From an uncultured Fidelibacterota bacterium (GTDB lineage Bacteria; Fidelibacterota; Marinisomatia; Marinisomatales; UBA1611): a DNA stretch of 62,854 nucleotides. Numbering within the stretch: position 1 is the stretch's first letter; the number at the start of each line of letters is the position of its first letter. A program made the position numbers and the translations under genes. Positions 18,449 to 28,242 of the stretch are shown here, in pieces. The notes beneath the pieces were generated by a model. The model was not told the origin of the DNA. It saw only the letters and a program-made list of their open reading frames with translations, and ran no database searches. The stretch spans positions 1 through 62,854 of the forward strand of contig CALCSS010000024.1 of NCBI GenBank assembly GCA_937893835.1, in the 5' to 3' direction.

Positions 18449-20902
18449 ATGAAAAAACTAATATCATCCTTTGCTGTTCTTTTACTACCTGTCTTTATAT
18501 ACGGACAAGTCATTGACAACTTTGAGGCTGAACCAGACACTAGTCATTGGGACTATGATATCTCTGCAAATGCAGATCCTGCATTAAGCTATGTGAATGA
18601 AAGTTATGTGACAGACCCGGTCAATGAAGGAAGCATGGCTCTGCAATTAGATTATAGTGCACACAATATCGAGTCTTGGGGTGGATATGCAAAGGTGTAT
18701 CACCTTCATCCAGATGTTGCAACAGGTGGTACCTATGATTGGACGGGATATGATTCCATATCTGTTTCTTATTATAATAGCAGTCCTCAGTCCGAGGCCG
18801 GCGCAGTTCACTTGAGACTCAATCTTAGTGACTATGCAGGTATCACTGATGATGCATATGTGGGACTTGGAGAGTATTATTACTCCTTTCTCTATATCTT
18901 GGACAATGAACCAGGTTGGAATACGGTCACAATGCCACTAGTGCGAAATGATTCTTGGGATGGTGGTGGTTTTAACCTGACCGGTTGGGCCGGGGATTCA
19001 GATGATGGAGAGCTCGATCTGCATGCGATTGGTGGTTTTCACTTTGAATTTTCCATTGGTGGAGCAGGTGAGGGCAACAGCTCTTCGGGTACCATCGTGC
19101 TTGATAATTTTACTTTGACCGGATACCAGGGAACTGACCTCGTAATATTCAATGGAATGAGCACTCCACCTGCTTGGGGGAATCCATTCTCATGGGGCGG
19201 AGCGCAGATGTACGTCACAGAAGGTGGCGGATATGATGAGGGTACAAACGCGTTGACCTATGTCCAGCAGGATGTTTGGTCAGGCGGTGGATTCAATATG
19301 GCGCCTGCAGTTGATTTTTCAAGTGGTGGAGAGTGGTCAAGTGACTCGCTATCATTTCATATGTGGTCAGAGGCAGATGCTCCTACTCTAAGACTTCAGT
19401 TTGAGGATGGTACTGACAAGGTTGGGCTGAACTTCACACCAGAGGCAGCAGAGGGCTGGAATCATTATAGTTTTCCTCTATCGGATTTTGTTTACTTTGA
19501 TGGCTCGACTGCTTTTGATACCAGTGCTGTGACCGTTTTTCAAGTTCTCTCAGAGGGCAATGGTGCCGCAGGCAGAACATTTCACTTTGATAATGTATGG
19601 ACAGGCAATCCAGACTTTGATGTAATTGCACCTGATGCACCTGAAAATGTCGGTGCGGTCCCTGCAGATTATTATAATCTTGTCACTTGGTCTGATGTGA
19701 GTGGAGAGAGTGACGAGCTCTATCATGTCTATGCCAGTGCCGATCCCATCACAGACGTTGATGCTGGCGGAGCAGAGCTCGTGGCCGCAAACGTGTTGGA
19801 AGGTTCACAAGCTGCAGTACATTATCTATATGCACCCCTGAATGATGCATCTGTATCTTACTACTACGCGGTTGTTTGTGTGGATGCGGCTGGGAATCGA
19901 AGCGAATTGGGTGCTTCAACCAGTTCCATTACAAATACCGCTCAGGGTATTCCAACCATATCGTTGGATGTTCCGGAAAACTTTGTTGCTGATGGAGACA
20001 TGAGCGAGTGGGAGGGTGTCATGCCCTTTGTCATCAATCCAACCACCGGACATGTGGCTGCAGGAACCGTAGATGGTGACGATGACCTGACAGGTACGGT
20101 CTATCTGGCAATAGATGATGACTATCTCTACTTCGCCGCTGACGTGATAGATGACTCCTACTCTTTTGGTGATGGTGACTGGTGGAATCAAGATGCACTA
20201 CAGTTTTTTATTGGACTATACGATTGGAGAGGACCAAAGCACTCTACTATCAGTCGTGGTGATGAACCAGACTATATCCTTTATGCCAATGAGTCAACTC
20301 TACAATTGGACATATCCAATGGTGGAAGTCTAGCAGCACCTGGGAGTGATGATTTTTATTTTGAGGGATTTAATCCGGACTATGCCACTGAGGGAAGGAT
20401 ATCATTGGATACTTTGGCAGCAGCAAATAATGATGAGAGGTTTCATCCTGTAAATGGAATGCGCATTCCACTAGACATCTATTTTCATGACCAGGACAAT
20501 GGTAGCTGGGAAGGGAATGTTGGTTTTTCTCATCTTGCTACAGACCAACAATGGAATAACCCGGGCGAGTGGGCATTTACCTGGATAGGAGATGCGTCTG
20601 TGGTATCAGGTGTGGATGATGAGCATAGCCTTGTTGCTGACGAATTTGTTCTTTATCCTAATTATCCTAATCCTTTCAATCCAGAGACCAATATCAGATT
20701 CTCTCTTCCAGAGGATCAGATCGTGACCCTGAACATATATAATATGACAGGTCAATTGGTAGAGAGCCTTGTCAATGAGAGACGATCGGCGGGTGTTCAT
20801 AGTGTTCACTGGAACGCATCAGGAGTTGCATCAGGGGTCTACCTGTATCAGTTGCAGGTAGGAGGAAGGTTCCTTACCCAGAAAATGATCCTGATGAAAT
20901 AA
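18449..20902 (+). CDS. Secreted glycan-binding protein with CBM11-like and CBM9-like domains and sorting module
   Basis: This 817-aa secreted protein has a signal peptide (1-19, ending FIYGQ). Two beta-sandwich domains follow, starting VIDNFEAEPDTSHWDYD (~20-230) and DLVIFNGMSTPPAWG (~232-385); they resemble CBM11/CIA30-type carbohydrate-binding folds. An FN3-like segment (~390-490) leads to a CBM9-like domain (~505-715: FVADGDMSEWEG, DDDYLYFAADVIDDSY, WWNQDALQFFI). The C-terminus (~735-817) is a sorting module (LYPNYPNPFNPETNIRFSLP ... KMILMK). No catalytic motif is visible, so a surface glycan-capture role is likely. An AAGGAG box lies nine bases before ATG 18449, the clearest ribosome-binding site in the locus. 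A strong terminator follows, so this gene probably forms a transcript with the symporter. Confidence 0.85.
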   Translation: MKKLISSFAVLLLPVFIYGQVIDNFEAEPDTSHWDYDISANADPALSYVNESYVTDPVNEGSMALQLDYSAHNIESWGGYAKVYHLHPDVATGGTYDWTGYDSISVSYYNSSPQSEAGAVHLRLNLSDYAGITDDAYVGLGEYYYSFLYILDNEPGWNTVTMPLVRNDSWDGGGFNLTGWAGDSDDGELDLHAIGGFHFEFSIGGAGEGNSSSGTIVLDNFTLTGYQGTDLVIFNGMSTPPAWGNPFSWGGAQMYVTEGGGYDEGTNALTYVQQDVWSGGGFNMAPAVDFSSGGEWSSDSLSFHMWSEADAPTLRLQFEDGTDKVGLNFTPEAAEGWNHYSFPLSDFVYFDGSTAFDTSAVTVFQVLSEGNGAAGRTFHFDNVWTGNPDFDVIAPDAPENVGAVPADYYNLVTWSDVSGESDELYHVYASADPITDVDAGGAELVAANVLEGSQAAVHYLYAPLNDASVSYYYAVVCVDAAGNRSELGASTSSITNTAQGIPTISLDVPENFVADGDMSEWEGVMPFVINPTTGHVAAGTVDGDDDLTGTVYLAIDDDYLYFAADVIDDSYSFGDGDWWNQDALQFFIGLYDWRGPKHSTISRGDEPDYILYANESTLQLDISNGGSLAAPGSDDFYFEGFNPDYATEGRISLDTLAAANNDERFHPVNGMRIPLDIYFHDQDNGSWEGNVGFSHLATDQQWNNPGEWAFTWIGDASVVSGVDDEHSLVADEFVLYPNYPNPFNPETNIRFSLPEDQIVTLNIYNMTGQLVESLVNERRSAGVHSVHWNASGVASGVYLYQLQVGGRFLTQKMILMK

Positions 20903-20921
20903 GACAAAAAAGATCATTACC

Positions 20922-20957
20922 AAAGAAAGGCAGAATTTTTTCTGCCTTTCTTTTTGT
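20922..20957 (+). terminator. Rho-independent terminator
   Basis: A 14-bp perfect stem (AAAGAAAGGCAGAA / TTCTGCCTTTCTTT) with a TTTT loop is followed by a T-run. It ends the symporter/CBM9 transcript and isolates the TBDR-led operon that starts at 21021. Confidence 0.9.
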
Positions 20958-21020
20958 GTCTTTTGTACCAAACCCCAATGGGTAAATTTTATGATCAATC
21001 AATATGGATTACTTTGAAAT

Positions 21021-23675
21021 ATGACTAGGCCTCTGCTGATTAGCTTATTTTTGTCACTGGTCTACTCCCAGACCACGGGCAAGATCTCAGGTGTGGTAAC
21101 CGATGGGGTAGAGACAAGTCCTTTACCCGGTGCCAATATCTATTTGGAGCAGACATCCTTTGGAGTAGCCTCCGATGGGTCAGGACGCTTTACTCTCATA
21201 AACATACCTCCAGGAAAATATGTTTTAAAAGTGGATATGATCGGCTATAAGTCTGTCCGGATGGAAAATGTCAATGTCTCTGTAAATCGAACCTTCTCAT
21301 TGAATGTTGAAATGGAGGCAACTGTGTTGGAGGGTGAGGTCGTTACTGTTGAAGTAGCAAGACTCGCTCAAAAAAAGGATCAGACAGGGACCATAAAGAA
21401 TATATCCGGTGACGAGATCAATGCTCTTCCAGTTGAGAGTGTTGGAGCGGTCGTCAATATGCAGGCCGGAGTTGTGAATGGTCATTTTCGAGGTGGTAGA
21501 AATACTGAGGTCACCTATATGGTCGATGGGGTCCAGGTAGATGAGGCCTTTGGTGGAGGCAGTGCAACGGTTGAGATACAGCCAGAGGCGGTTCAAGACC
21601 TAGAGGTCATAACAGGTACGTTCAATGCAGAATACGGACGAGCCATGAGTGGCGTTGTCAATGTGGTCACCAAGGACGGAGGCCCCAACTTTGAGGGTTT
21701 TGCGTCGTGGGGTGAGTCAACCTATTCTACAGACAATACAGATATATTCATAGGACTCTCACCTGAAATAAATAGAAGCTCTGACATCAAATTCAGTTTA
21801 GGCGGCCCTATCATTAGGGACAAAGTGACCTTCTTCACCAACATAAGAAAGCAGGAAAATCTTGGTCATTTAAATGGACTGAGACTTTTCCAAGTAGATG
21901 ACTATTCAAATTTTTATTCAGATGATCCCCTACTTTGGTATTCAGAGAAGACAGGTGACAGTAGTTATGTTCCAATGAATACAGGGGTAGGTATATCATC
22001 GCTTCTCAAACTAAGTTTTAATTTCATAAAGGGTATCCGTTTTTCAACTCTTTATTCTTACAGTGATGATTCTTGGTTTGGCTATGATCATGGTTTTAAA
22101 TACAATCCAGATGGCAGGGCTGAATCTGTGAAGTACACAAAGTACTATGCGTTCCAACTCAATCACATGATCTCACAAAATTTATTCTATGAGTTCAAAT
22201 ACTCCGTGACCAATAACGAATACGGTAGCTATGTATTTGAGGATGAATTTGATGGTGGCTATGTACACGATAGATACTTTGATAGTTACGGACCCGGGTT
22301 TTTAACTGGTGGCCAATCAAAGGATCACACAGTGCGTAAAATGATGGATAAAACCCTCAAGCTAGACGCGACATGGCAGGTGAACCATAATCATAGTTTC
22401 AAATCAGGTTTCCATTATTTTTCACATGATCTCGATAATCAATGGCATGCCATAAGAAACAAATATCATAATACTGCAAGCGACTCCATATACGAACCGG
22501 AGATCTTTGGAGATACGTCAGCCTATGCTGATGTTTACAAGGTATCTCCAAAAGAAGCAGCATTCTATATTCAGGACAAGATGGAGTTTGATGATATGGT
22601 TGTTAACATCGGTGTGCGATACGACCAGTTTGATCCTGAGAGCGATTTTCCCTCGGACAGAAGAAATCCAGCAAATCAATTGATCCTCCCTGACTCAATG
22701 ACAAGTCAGTATCCTCAGGCGCCTATCATTGAGCAGGTCAGTCCCAGGGTAGGTTTTGCATATCAACTTGGTAATCAGGCCGTGCTTCACTTCAGCTATG
22801 GTCATTTCTTCCAGATGCCACCAATGTATGCCATGTATCAAAACCATAGTTATCTGGTCGATCCAAATGATTTTGTCACTAGGATGGGAAATACACTGTT
22901 GGAACCAGAGAAGACCATCACCTATGAGATAGGACTCTGGCAGGAATTGAGTAGGCAGGTGAGCTTGGACATTGCTCTTTTCTATCGTGATATATACAAT
23001 CTGCTGACCACCAAGACCCTTTCCACATACAATCAGGTCAAGTATGGCCTCTACTCGAACAAGGACTATGGTAATGCTCGTGGACTGGAGATAAAACTAG
23101 ACCTGGCCCTTGGATCATTGAAAGGGATGGTCAATTATACACTACAATACACAAGAGGGAACGCAGACTCTCCTGGACAGACCTTTGATCGTGCAGGTAA
23201 CAATCAGGACCCAGTGAACCGGTTCATTCCCATGAGCTGGGACCAGCGTCACACTCTTAATGGTTCCTTGATGTATCTGAAAGAGAACCACGGTGCCACG
23301 ATCACTGCATATTACAATTCAGGTTCTCCATACACATTCTCTCCACAGAGCGAGAGCGTGCTATCAAGAATCAATCTATACCCGAACAATGATTACCGGC
23401 CCGAGAAATACTCTGTCGATGGTGCCTTCTACTATCGATTTAAGATCATGAAGGGTCTTAAGGCCACTCTGGACATCAACATATATAACATCTTCGATCG
23501 TTTGAATGAGGAATGGGTCAATGGTCAGACAGGTAGAGCATATACCGCTGTGATCAAGGAGACGGACATTGCCTCTCATCGTAGTGATTTCAATGAATAT
23601 GAGGATCGCATCGAGAATCCATCAATGTATTCTTCTCCCCGATCGATCAAAGTGGCACTAGGGGTCAACTTCTAA
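21021..23675 (+). CDS. TonB-dependent receptor of the beta-glucan locus
   Basis: This 884-aa outer-membrane receptor has a signal peptide (1-16) and a CarboxypepD_reg-like domain (~20-105: GKISGVVTDGVETSPLPGANI, DGSGRFTLINIPPGKYVLKVDMIGY). The plug (~115-225) has GTIKNISGDEINALPVESVG, MVDGVQVDE and AEYGRAMSGVVNVVTKDGG, followed by a long beta-barrel ending SIKVALGVNF. It heads a chain in which almost every gene overlaps or abuts the next: a 1169-aa partner, PorV/PorQ, a SurA-like foldase, then three GH16 and one GH5 enzymes. It is therefore the best candidate for the oligoglucan import pore. It lacks a SusD neighbour; the 1169-aa protein occupies that position. The stop and the next start overlap as TAATG. 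Confidence 0.9.
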   Translation: MTRPLLISLFLSLVYSQTTGKISGVVTDGVETSPLPGANIYLEQTSFGVASDGSGRFTLINIPPGKYVLKVDMIGYKSVRMENVNVSVNRTFSLNVEMEATVLEGEVVTVEVARLAQKKDQTGTIKNISGDEINALPVESVGAVVNMQAGVVNGHFRGGRNTEVTYMVDGVQVDEAFGGGSATVEIQPEAVQDLEVITGTFNAEYGRAMSGVVNVVTKDGGPNFEGFASWGESTYSTDNTDIFIGLSPEINRSSDIKFSLGGPIIRDKVTFFTNIRKQENLGHLNGLRLFQVDDYSNFYSDDPLLWYSEKTGDSSYVPMNTGVGISSLLKLSFNFIKGIRFSTLYSYSDDSWFGYDHGFKYNPDGRAESVKYTKYYAFQLNHMISQNLFYEFKYSVTNNEYGSYVFEDEFDGGYVHDRYFDSYGPGFLTGGQSKDHTVRKMMDKTLKLDATWQVNHNHSFKSGFHYFSHDLDNQWHAIRNKYHNTASDSIYEPEIFGDTSAYADVYKVSPKEAAFYIQDKMEFDDMVVNIGVRYDQFDPESDFPSDRRNPANQLILPDSMTSQYPQAPIIEQVSPRVGFAYQLGNQAVLHFSYGHFFQMPPMYAMYQNHSYLVDPNDFVTRMGNTLLEPEKTITYEIGLWQELSRQVSLDIALFYRDIYNLLTTKTLSTYNQVKYGLYSNKDYGNARGLEIKLDLALGSLKGMVNYTLQYTRGNADSPGQTFDRAGNNQDPVNRFIPMSWDQRHTLNGSLMYLKENHGATITAYYNSGSPYTFSPQSESVLSRINLYPNNDYRPEKYSVDGAFYYRFKIMKGLKATLDINIYNIFDRLNEEWVNGQTGRAYTAVIKETDIASHRSDFNEYEDRIENPSMYSSPRSIKVALGVNF

Positions 23676-26600
23676 TGCTACGTTCACTATATTATTTATT
23701 GTCTTTTATCTTATTCTCGTTCTTTCTTTTTGGACAAGGTAAGGAGTACGAAGGTCCTGAAGATCCTGCCGGTGATCCATCAGCAGAGCGTGAAGGATAT
23801 ATGACCGGGAACAGGGTACTGATCTATTTCAAGAACACCACGGAGATATCAGACTGGCCTGCAGTAAATGCATCCCGTTGGCCAAATAACAATGACGGCG
23901 TGAAGATGGTAGATGGCATTGGTCTCTTGGTCGGTGCAAAGGTATACATCCAAAATGATAGTCTCGAGTCAACGGTTGACACGATTCCTCTAACAGAGCT
24001 GATTGATATCTATACCCAAGACAAGCACACTCTTCACTATCTCCAGACGAGTTATAGGGAAGAGATGGATCGTGACCCAACAGGAACGGTCGAGTGGGGC
24101 TTCTACCCTGTATTTGGCTACTTTAATGAGGCAGACGAGTATCCGGCCGTATCCAATATTGAGAACTCTTGGCCTATTGGCGGATGGCCCTCAACAGGAT
24201 TGGAGACCAAGTGGCCAGGCGAGTGGAATGGTCGTTTTGGTCGTGGAGTGACCTACGCAGATCAGGAATGCTATTATGTGGTCAATGATGCTCAAGATCT
24301 AGAGTATCTAGGTGCTGAGGACAATGTCAAATATTTTCCACGTCCTGGTAAGCACATCGGTGATCTCAAGCCTGATGTTACAAAACAGGTCGGAGAGCCT
24401 TGGGGGGGGCTTGGTCTCAGAGTGGACGTACGTGGATTCCAATGGAACAATCCACAGGCCAGGGATGCTATATTTTGGGAATACTCCATCGCGAACATAT
24501 CAGACTATGACCTGAGGGATGTTGCCTTTGGCTATTGGGTTGATAATGGAATTGGTAATGACAACTCTGATGATATTGGATACTTCGATGTCGAGATCGA
24601 CATGTCCTATTCGTGGGATATTAATGGCATCGGCACAGGAGGACTTCCAACTGGGGTCATGGGTTTTGCATATCTTGAGAGCCCGGGACTTGCCTATGAC
24701 TATCAAGACAATGACTTTGATGGACTTACCGATGAGAAACGGGACAATGAGCCAACTGCCTTGGTGGGCCCTACGGATGGGATCACTGATATTGATGCCT
24801 TTCTTGAATTTTATAAATTAGAGCTTGAGGATCTAAAAGAACACTGGGACGCAGATGAGGACCAAGACTGGGAAGATGGTGAGGATCTGAATGGAGATGG
24901 TATCTATCAATTGGCAGAGTATTATGGGGATGACATTGGCATTGATGGAGTTGGACCTGGTGAATTGAATTATGATGGTCCCGATGCAGATGGTTCAGAA
25001 TGCAATCACAGACCTGACTTTGTTGAGGGTGTCGGTTGTGAGCCAAATTTCAATACTACTGATGTCTCCGAATCAGACATGGTCGGACTTACATCATTTA
25101 GAATGTTTCCCATACCGAGCCATGCCGCATCCAATGAGACAGAGTGGTTCAAGAATGATCAAGTGATGTGGGACCTTGTTGGTGGTGACACACTTGAGGA
25201 ATTTGAGGGTAATATTTCCAATTTGGTCGAGGTGTTTGCCTCAGGGCCCTTCCCACTCTATCAGGGCAGAGTAGAGAGGATATCCATGTCAGAATTACAC
25301 TCATATGACCCCCTGGCAGGTCTGAACTCTGATGATCATTCTGCTCCGGCCCTCTATGAGTTGAAGCGTATTGTGCAGGTGATCTATGAGAAGGACTATC
25401 GCTTTGCACAGCCACCTAAGATGCCTACTCTCACGGCCACAGCAGGAGATGGAGAGGTCATCTTGACCTGGGATGATATTTCAGATACCAGAACAAGAGA
25501 CCCCTTTGTTGGAAATATAAATGACTTTGAAGGTTATAAGGTCTATCGTGCAACAGATAAATATATGGCGGACCCTGAGATCATCACAGATGGGTATGGC
25601 ACGCCCATGTTCAAGAAACCATTGTACCTGTGTGACATGCTCGATCAAAGCCCACACAATCCCAATGAGACAAATGGTATGGTTCACCAGTGTAGCGGCT
25701 TCACTGACTATGGATTGGTGAATGGAACCGGATACAACCTTGGAAATAATTCAGGGATCAACCACATATTCGTGGACAATACGGTTCAAAACGGACGTAC
25801 CTATTACTATGCAATAGTCGCCTATGATTATGGGGCGCCAGACATCGGACCTGGTATCTCACCCTCTGAGAATAATGCAGTGATCGAGTTGGACGAGTAT
25901 GAGAATATTCGTTCCATTGGAAAGAACGTGGCCATTGTCGTGCCTCGTCAGTCTGCGGCAGGTTACATACCACCCAGTCTGGAGATGGAGGATATCGATC
26001 TCCTGGGATCTGGAACGGTCACTCCAATGATCAGAGCTCAAGGGAGCCTGAAGGAAGGGCATCAATATGCCGTTACATTTGGTGTGGATACCATAGCCGT
26101 GGTTAGTGGATACGATCATGGTTTCCAATATGTGACGGATGAGATCTTGGTCTATGATGTCACTGACAGCGTCTACCTTGTATATACAGAGAACTCGACA
26201 AAGTACATTGGTACTAATCTTATATTAAATGATGTTGTTGATGGGATACCAAATTATTGGACCTTGAATCCTGTTGGTACCATAGAGACAGATGTATTTG
26301 ATGGTCTCCAAATAGAGATTGATGATTACTTGGAGATACCAGAGTATAGATATGGAAACTCCGGCTGGGTCAATGGAGATGGGATCATGAGAGTAACACC
26401 ATCTGAGGCTGAAGGCATAAAAATGGCCTGGAAATATCAAGTTGTTTTCACTGATGATGATTCCGCCTATGTGGGTATGGCGTCAACTGGAACAGTTAGA
26501 GATGAACTAGGACAGTCGATTGGTACGCAAAAGATAATGAATCCAGCACTGAGTTTTTATGTGCAGAATACATCCTTTGTTGATTCGGCAGGGAACTATG

Positions 26601-27184
26601 AGTTAATGGATGCTGTCATATATGACCTTGATGATAATGATACGTTTGACATTTTCATTGATAAGATATTCATAGGAGCCACTGGAAGCAATCGCTGGAG
26701 AGGCACGGCCTTTGTCATTGACTTTCAACTTACTACTGAGTCAACATTCCCCCAGCCTGGAGATGTATATCAATTGGACTGGAAACGACCATTTTATGAG
26801 ACTGATACAATTCGATTTACCGTAAATGAGAATCAAGGCCTAGACACAGACGCCTTGGCAAGTGGCATGAAGAATATCAAAGTGGTGCCCAATCCATATG
26901 TAATGACGAATATGATGGAAGAGGCTGTCACGAATCCATATCTCAACCAAAGAAGAAAAATATTGTTCACTCATATTCCCGCTGAATGTACGATCAAGAT
27001 TTTCACGGTGAGTGGGGTCTTGGTCGATGAGATAAAAGTTCAGAATGAGCCAGACCAAGGAATTGTTCACTGGGACATGCTTACAAGAGAGAGCCTTGAG
27101 ATTGCTGCAGGTATGTATATATATCATATAGAGTCGAATGTCACAGGTGATTCCAAACTAGGAAAATTTGCGGTGATCAAATGA
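23675..27184 (+). CDS. Large secreted TBDR-partner protein with FN3-like region and variant C-terminal sorting module
   Basis: This 1169-aa protein has a signal peptide (1-21, ending FLFGQG). No enzyme motif is visible. An acidic, EF-hand-like stretch lies at ~385-420 (DLNGDGIYQLAEYYGDD). An FN3-like region covers ~583-760 (TATAGDGEVILTWDDI, NDFEGYKVYRATDK, TYYYAIVAYDYG). The C-terminus (~1065-1169) is a divergent sorting module (KVVPNPYVMTN ... KIFTVSGVLVDEIKV ... GMYIYHIESN ... KLGKFAVIK). Proteins of this general build sit directly after TBDR genes in FCB phyla that lack SusD, so a surface partner of the receptor is plausible. Its ATG overlaps the TBDR stop by one base and its own stop overlaps the next start (ATGATGA). 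Function is inferred from position only. Confidence 0.75.
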   Translation: MLRSLYYLLSFILFSFFLFGQGKEYEGPEDPAGDPSAEREGYMTGNRVLIYFKNTTEISDWPAVNASRWPNNNDGVKMVDGIGLLVGAKVYIQNDSLESTVDTIPLTELIDIYTQDKHTLHYLQTSYREEMDRDPTGTVEWGFYPVFGYFNEADEYPAVSNIENSWPIGGWPSTGLETKWPGEWNGRFGRGVTYADQECYYVVNDAQDLEYLGAEDNVKYFPRPGKHIGDLKPDVTKQVGEPWGGLGLRVDVRGFQWNNPQARDAIFWEYSIANISDYDLRDVAFGYWVDNGIGNDNSDDIGYFDVEIDMSYSWDINGIGTGGLPTGVMGFAYLESPGLAYDYQDNDFDGLTDEKRDNEPTALVGPTDGITDIDAFLEFYKLELEDLKEHWDADEDQDWEDGEDLNGDGIYQLAEYYGDDIGIDGVGPGELNYDGPDADGSECNHRPDFVEGVGCEPNFNTTDVSESDMVGLTSFRMFPIPSHAASNETEWFKNDQVMWDLVGGDTLEEFEGNISNLVEVFASGPFPLYQGRVERISMSELHSYDPLAGLNSDDHSAPALYELKRIVQVIYEKDYRFAQPPKMPTLTATAGDGEVILTWDDISDTRTRDPFVGNINDFEGYKVYRATDKYMADPEIITDGYGTPMFKKPLYLCDMLDQSPHNPNETNGMVHQCSGFTDYGLVNGTGYNLGNNSGINHIFVDNTVQNGRTYYYAIVAYDYGAPDIGPGISPSENNAVIELDEYENIRSIGKNVAIVVPRQSAAGYIPPSLEMEDIDLLGSGTVTPMIRAQGSLKEGHQYAVTFGVDTIAVVSGYDHGFQYVTDEILVYDVTDSVYLVYTENSTKYIGTNLILNDVVDGIPNYWTLNPVGTIETDVFDGLQIEIDDYLEIPEYRYGNSGWVNGDGIMRVTPSEAEGIKMAWKYQVVFTDDDSAYVGMASTGTVRDELGQSIGTQKIMNPALSFYVQNTSFVDSAGNYELMDAVIYDLDDNDTFDIFIDKIFIGATGSNRWRGTAFVIDFQLTTESTFPQPGDVYQLDWKRPFYETDTIRFTVNENQGLDTDALASGMKNIKVVPNPYVMTNMMEEAVTNPYLNQRRKILFTHIPAECTIKIFTVSGVLVDEIKVQNEPDQGIVHWDMLTRESLEIAAGMYIYHIESNVTGDSKLGKFAVIK

Positions 27185-28236
27185 TGAAGGCCCTACAAAG
27201 AATATTGATTTTTTGTTTTATCATCATCATGCCTTTAGAGGCACAGATGATCAATAGATATGGTACCACCGCTGCAAATTTCCTTGAGATAGGCGTTGGC
27301 AGTGATGGCAGTGCCATGGGTGAGGCTTTTGTTGCGGTGACCAGCGGCATCTCTTCCATTTACTGGAACCCCGCAGGTCTTGCAAACCTTGAGAGGTCAA
27401 CGGTTGCCTTTATGATGCATCCTTGGATCGTTGATATCAATATGCTGTTCACAGGTGGTGCGTTCATTGTCCCGGGAGTCGGGAATATAGGGTTTGGTAT
27501 CACTCAAATGGACTATGGTGAGATGCCTGTGACGACCCTTGAATATCAGGAGGGCACAGGTGAGAACTTTACTGCAAGTGACATGGCCGCCACCTTGACA
27601 TTTTCACGTAAGATCGTCTCCTGGTTTGCATTTGGATCATCACTAAAATACATCAGATCAAATATTTGGCACAGTTCAGCAAATTCCTTTGCAGTCGATC
27701 TTGGCGTACTGGTAAATACAAAATTTTTCTCTTTTACAGGAAATGATAAAGACGGAATGAATATTGGAATGAGTATATCCAATTACGGTACAAGGATGAG
27801 GTTTGATGGTATTGATATCTATCAGCCGGTGGACATATCAGAATACGAGGAAGGCAACTATGGTGATGTCGCAGGTCAATTCAGACCATCGGAATGGGAA
27901 TTACCATTGATCTTTAGGATCGGAATTGCACTGAAACCTATTGTGAACAATTTTTCTAGGGTCACTGTTGCAGTTGATGCGCTACACCCCAATAATAATT
28001 CTGAGTCCATAAACGTTGGTTGTTCGATGGATAACAATATTCCAGGATTTGGTATGTTTAGTTTAAGAGGCGGGGTCAAGGCACTCTATATGGATAGTCC
28101 TCAGTATGGATATACGGGTGGCCTAGGTCTCGAGATGTTCTATATTGGAAATCGATCGCTGTCCATAGACTACGCATATAAGAGCATGGGCATATTGGGA
28201 GATGTTCATGTTTATACTGTGGGTTTTTCTTTCTGA
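27181..28236 (+). CDS. PorV/PorQ-family outer-membrane protein
   Basis: This 351-aa protein has a signal peptide (1-21, ending PLEAQ). It opens with the PorV/PorQ (UPF0164-like) signature: YGTTAANFLEIGVGSDGSAMG, then GEAFVAVTSGISSIYWNPAGLA (about residues 23-70). The rest alternates amphipathic strands typical of a FadL-like 14-strand barrel and ends HVYTVGFSF. Family members act in type IX secretion as outer-membrane shuttle or anchor proteins, or in capsule and conjugate traffic. Here it lies inside the glucan operon between the TBDR partner and the foldase, and may serve the sorting-module enzymes encoded downstream. The general PorV role is known; a locus-dedicated role is inference. Confidence 0.85.
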   Translation: MMKALQRILIFCFIIIMPLEAQMINRYGTTAANFLEIGVGSDGSAMGEAFVAVTSGISSIYWNPAGLANLERSTVAFMMHPWIVDINMLFTGGAFIVPGVGNIGFGITQMDYGEMPVTTLEYQEGTGENFTASDMAATLTFSRKIVSWFAFGSSLKYIRSNIWHSSANSFAVDLGVLVNTKFFSFTGNDKDGMNIGMSISNYGTRMRFDGIDIYQPVDISEYEEGNYGDVAGQFRPSEWELPLIFRIGIALKPIVNNFSRVTVAVDALHPNNNSESINVGCSMDNNIPGFGMFSLRGGVKALYMDSPQYGYTGGLGLEMFYIGNRSLSIDYAYKSMGILGDVHVYTVGFSF

Positions 28237-28242
28237 TAACCT

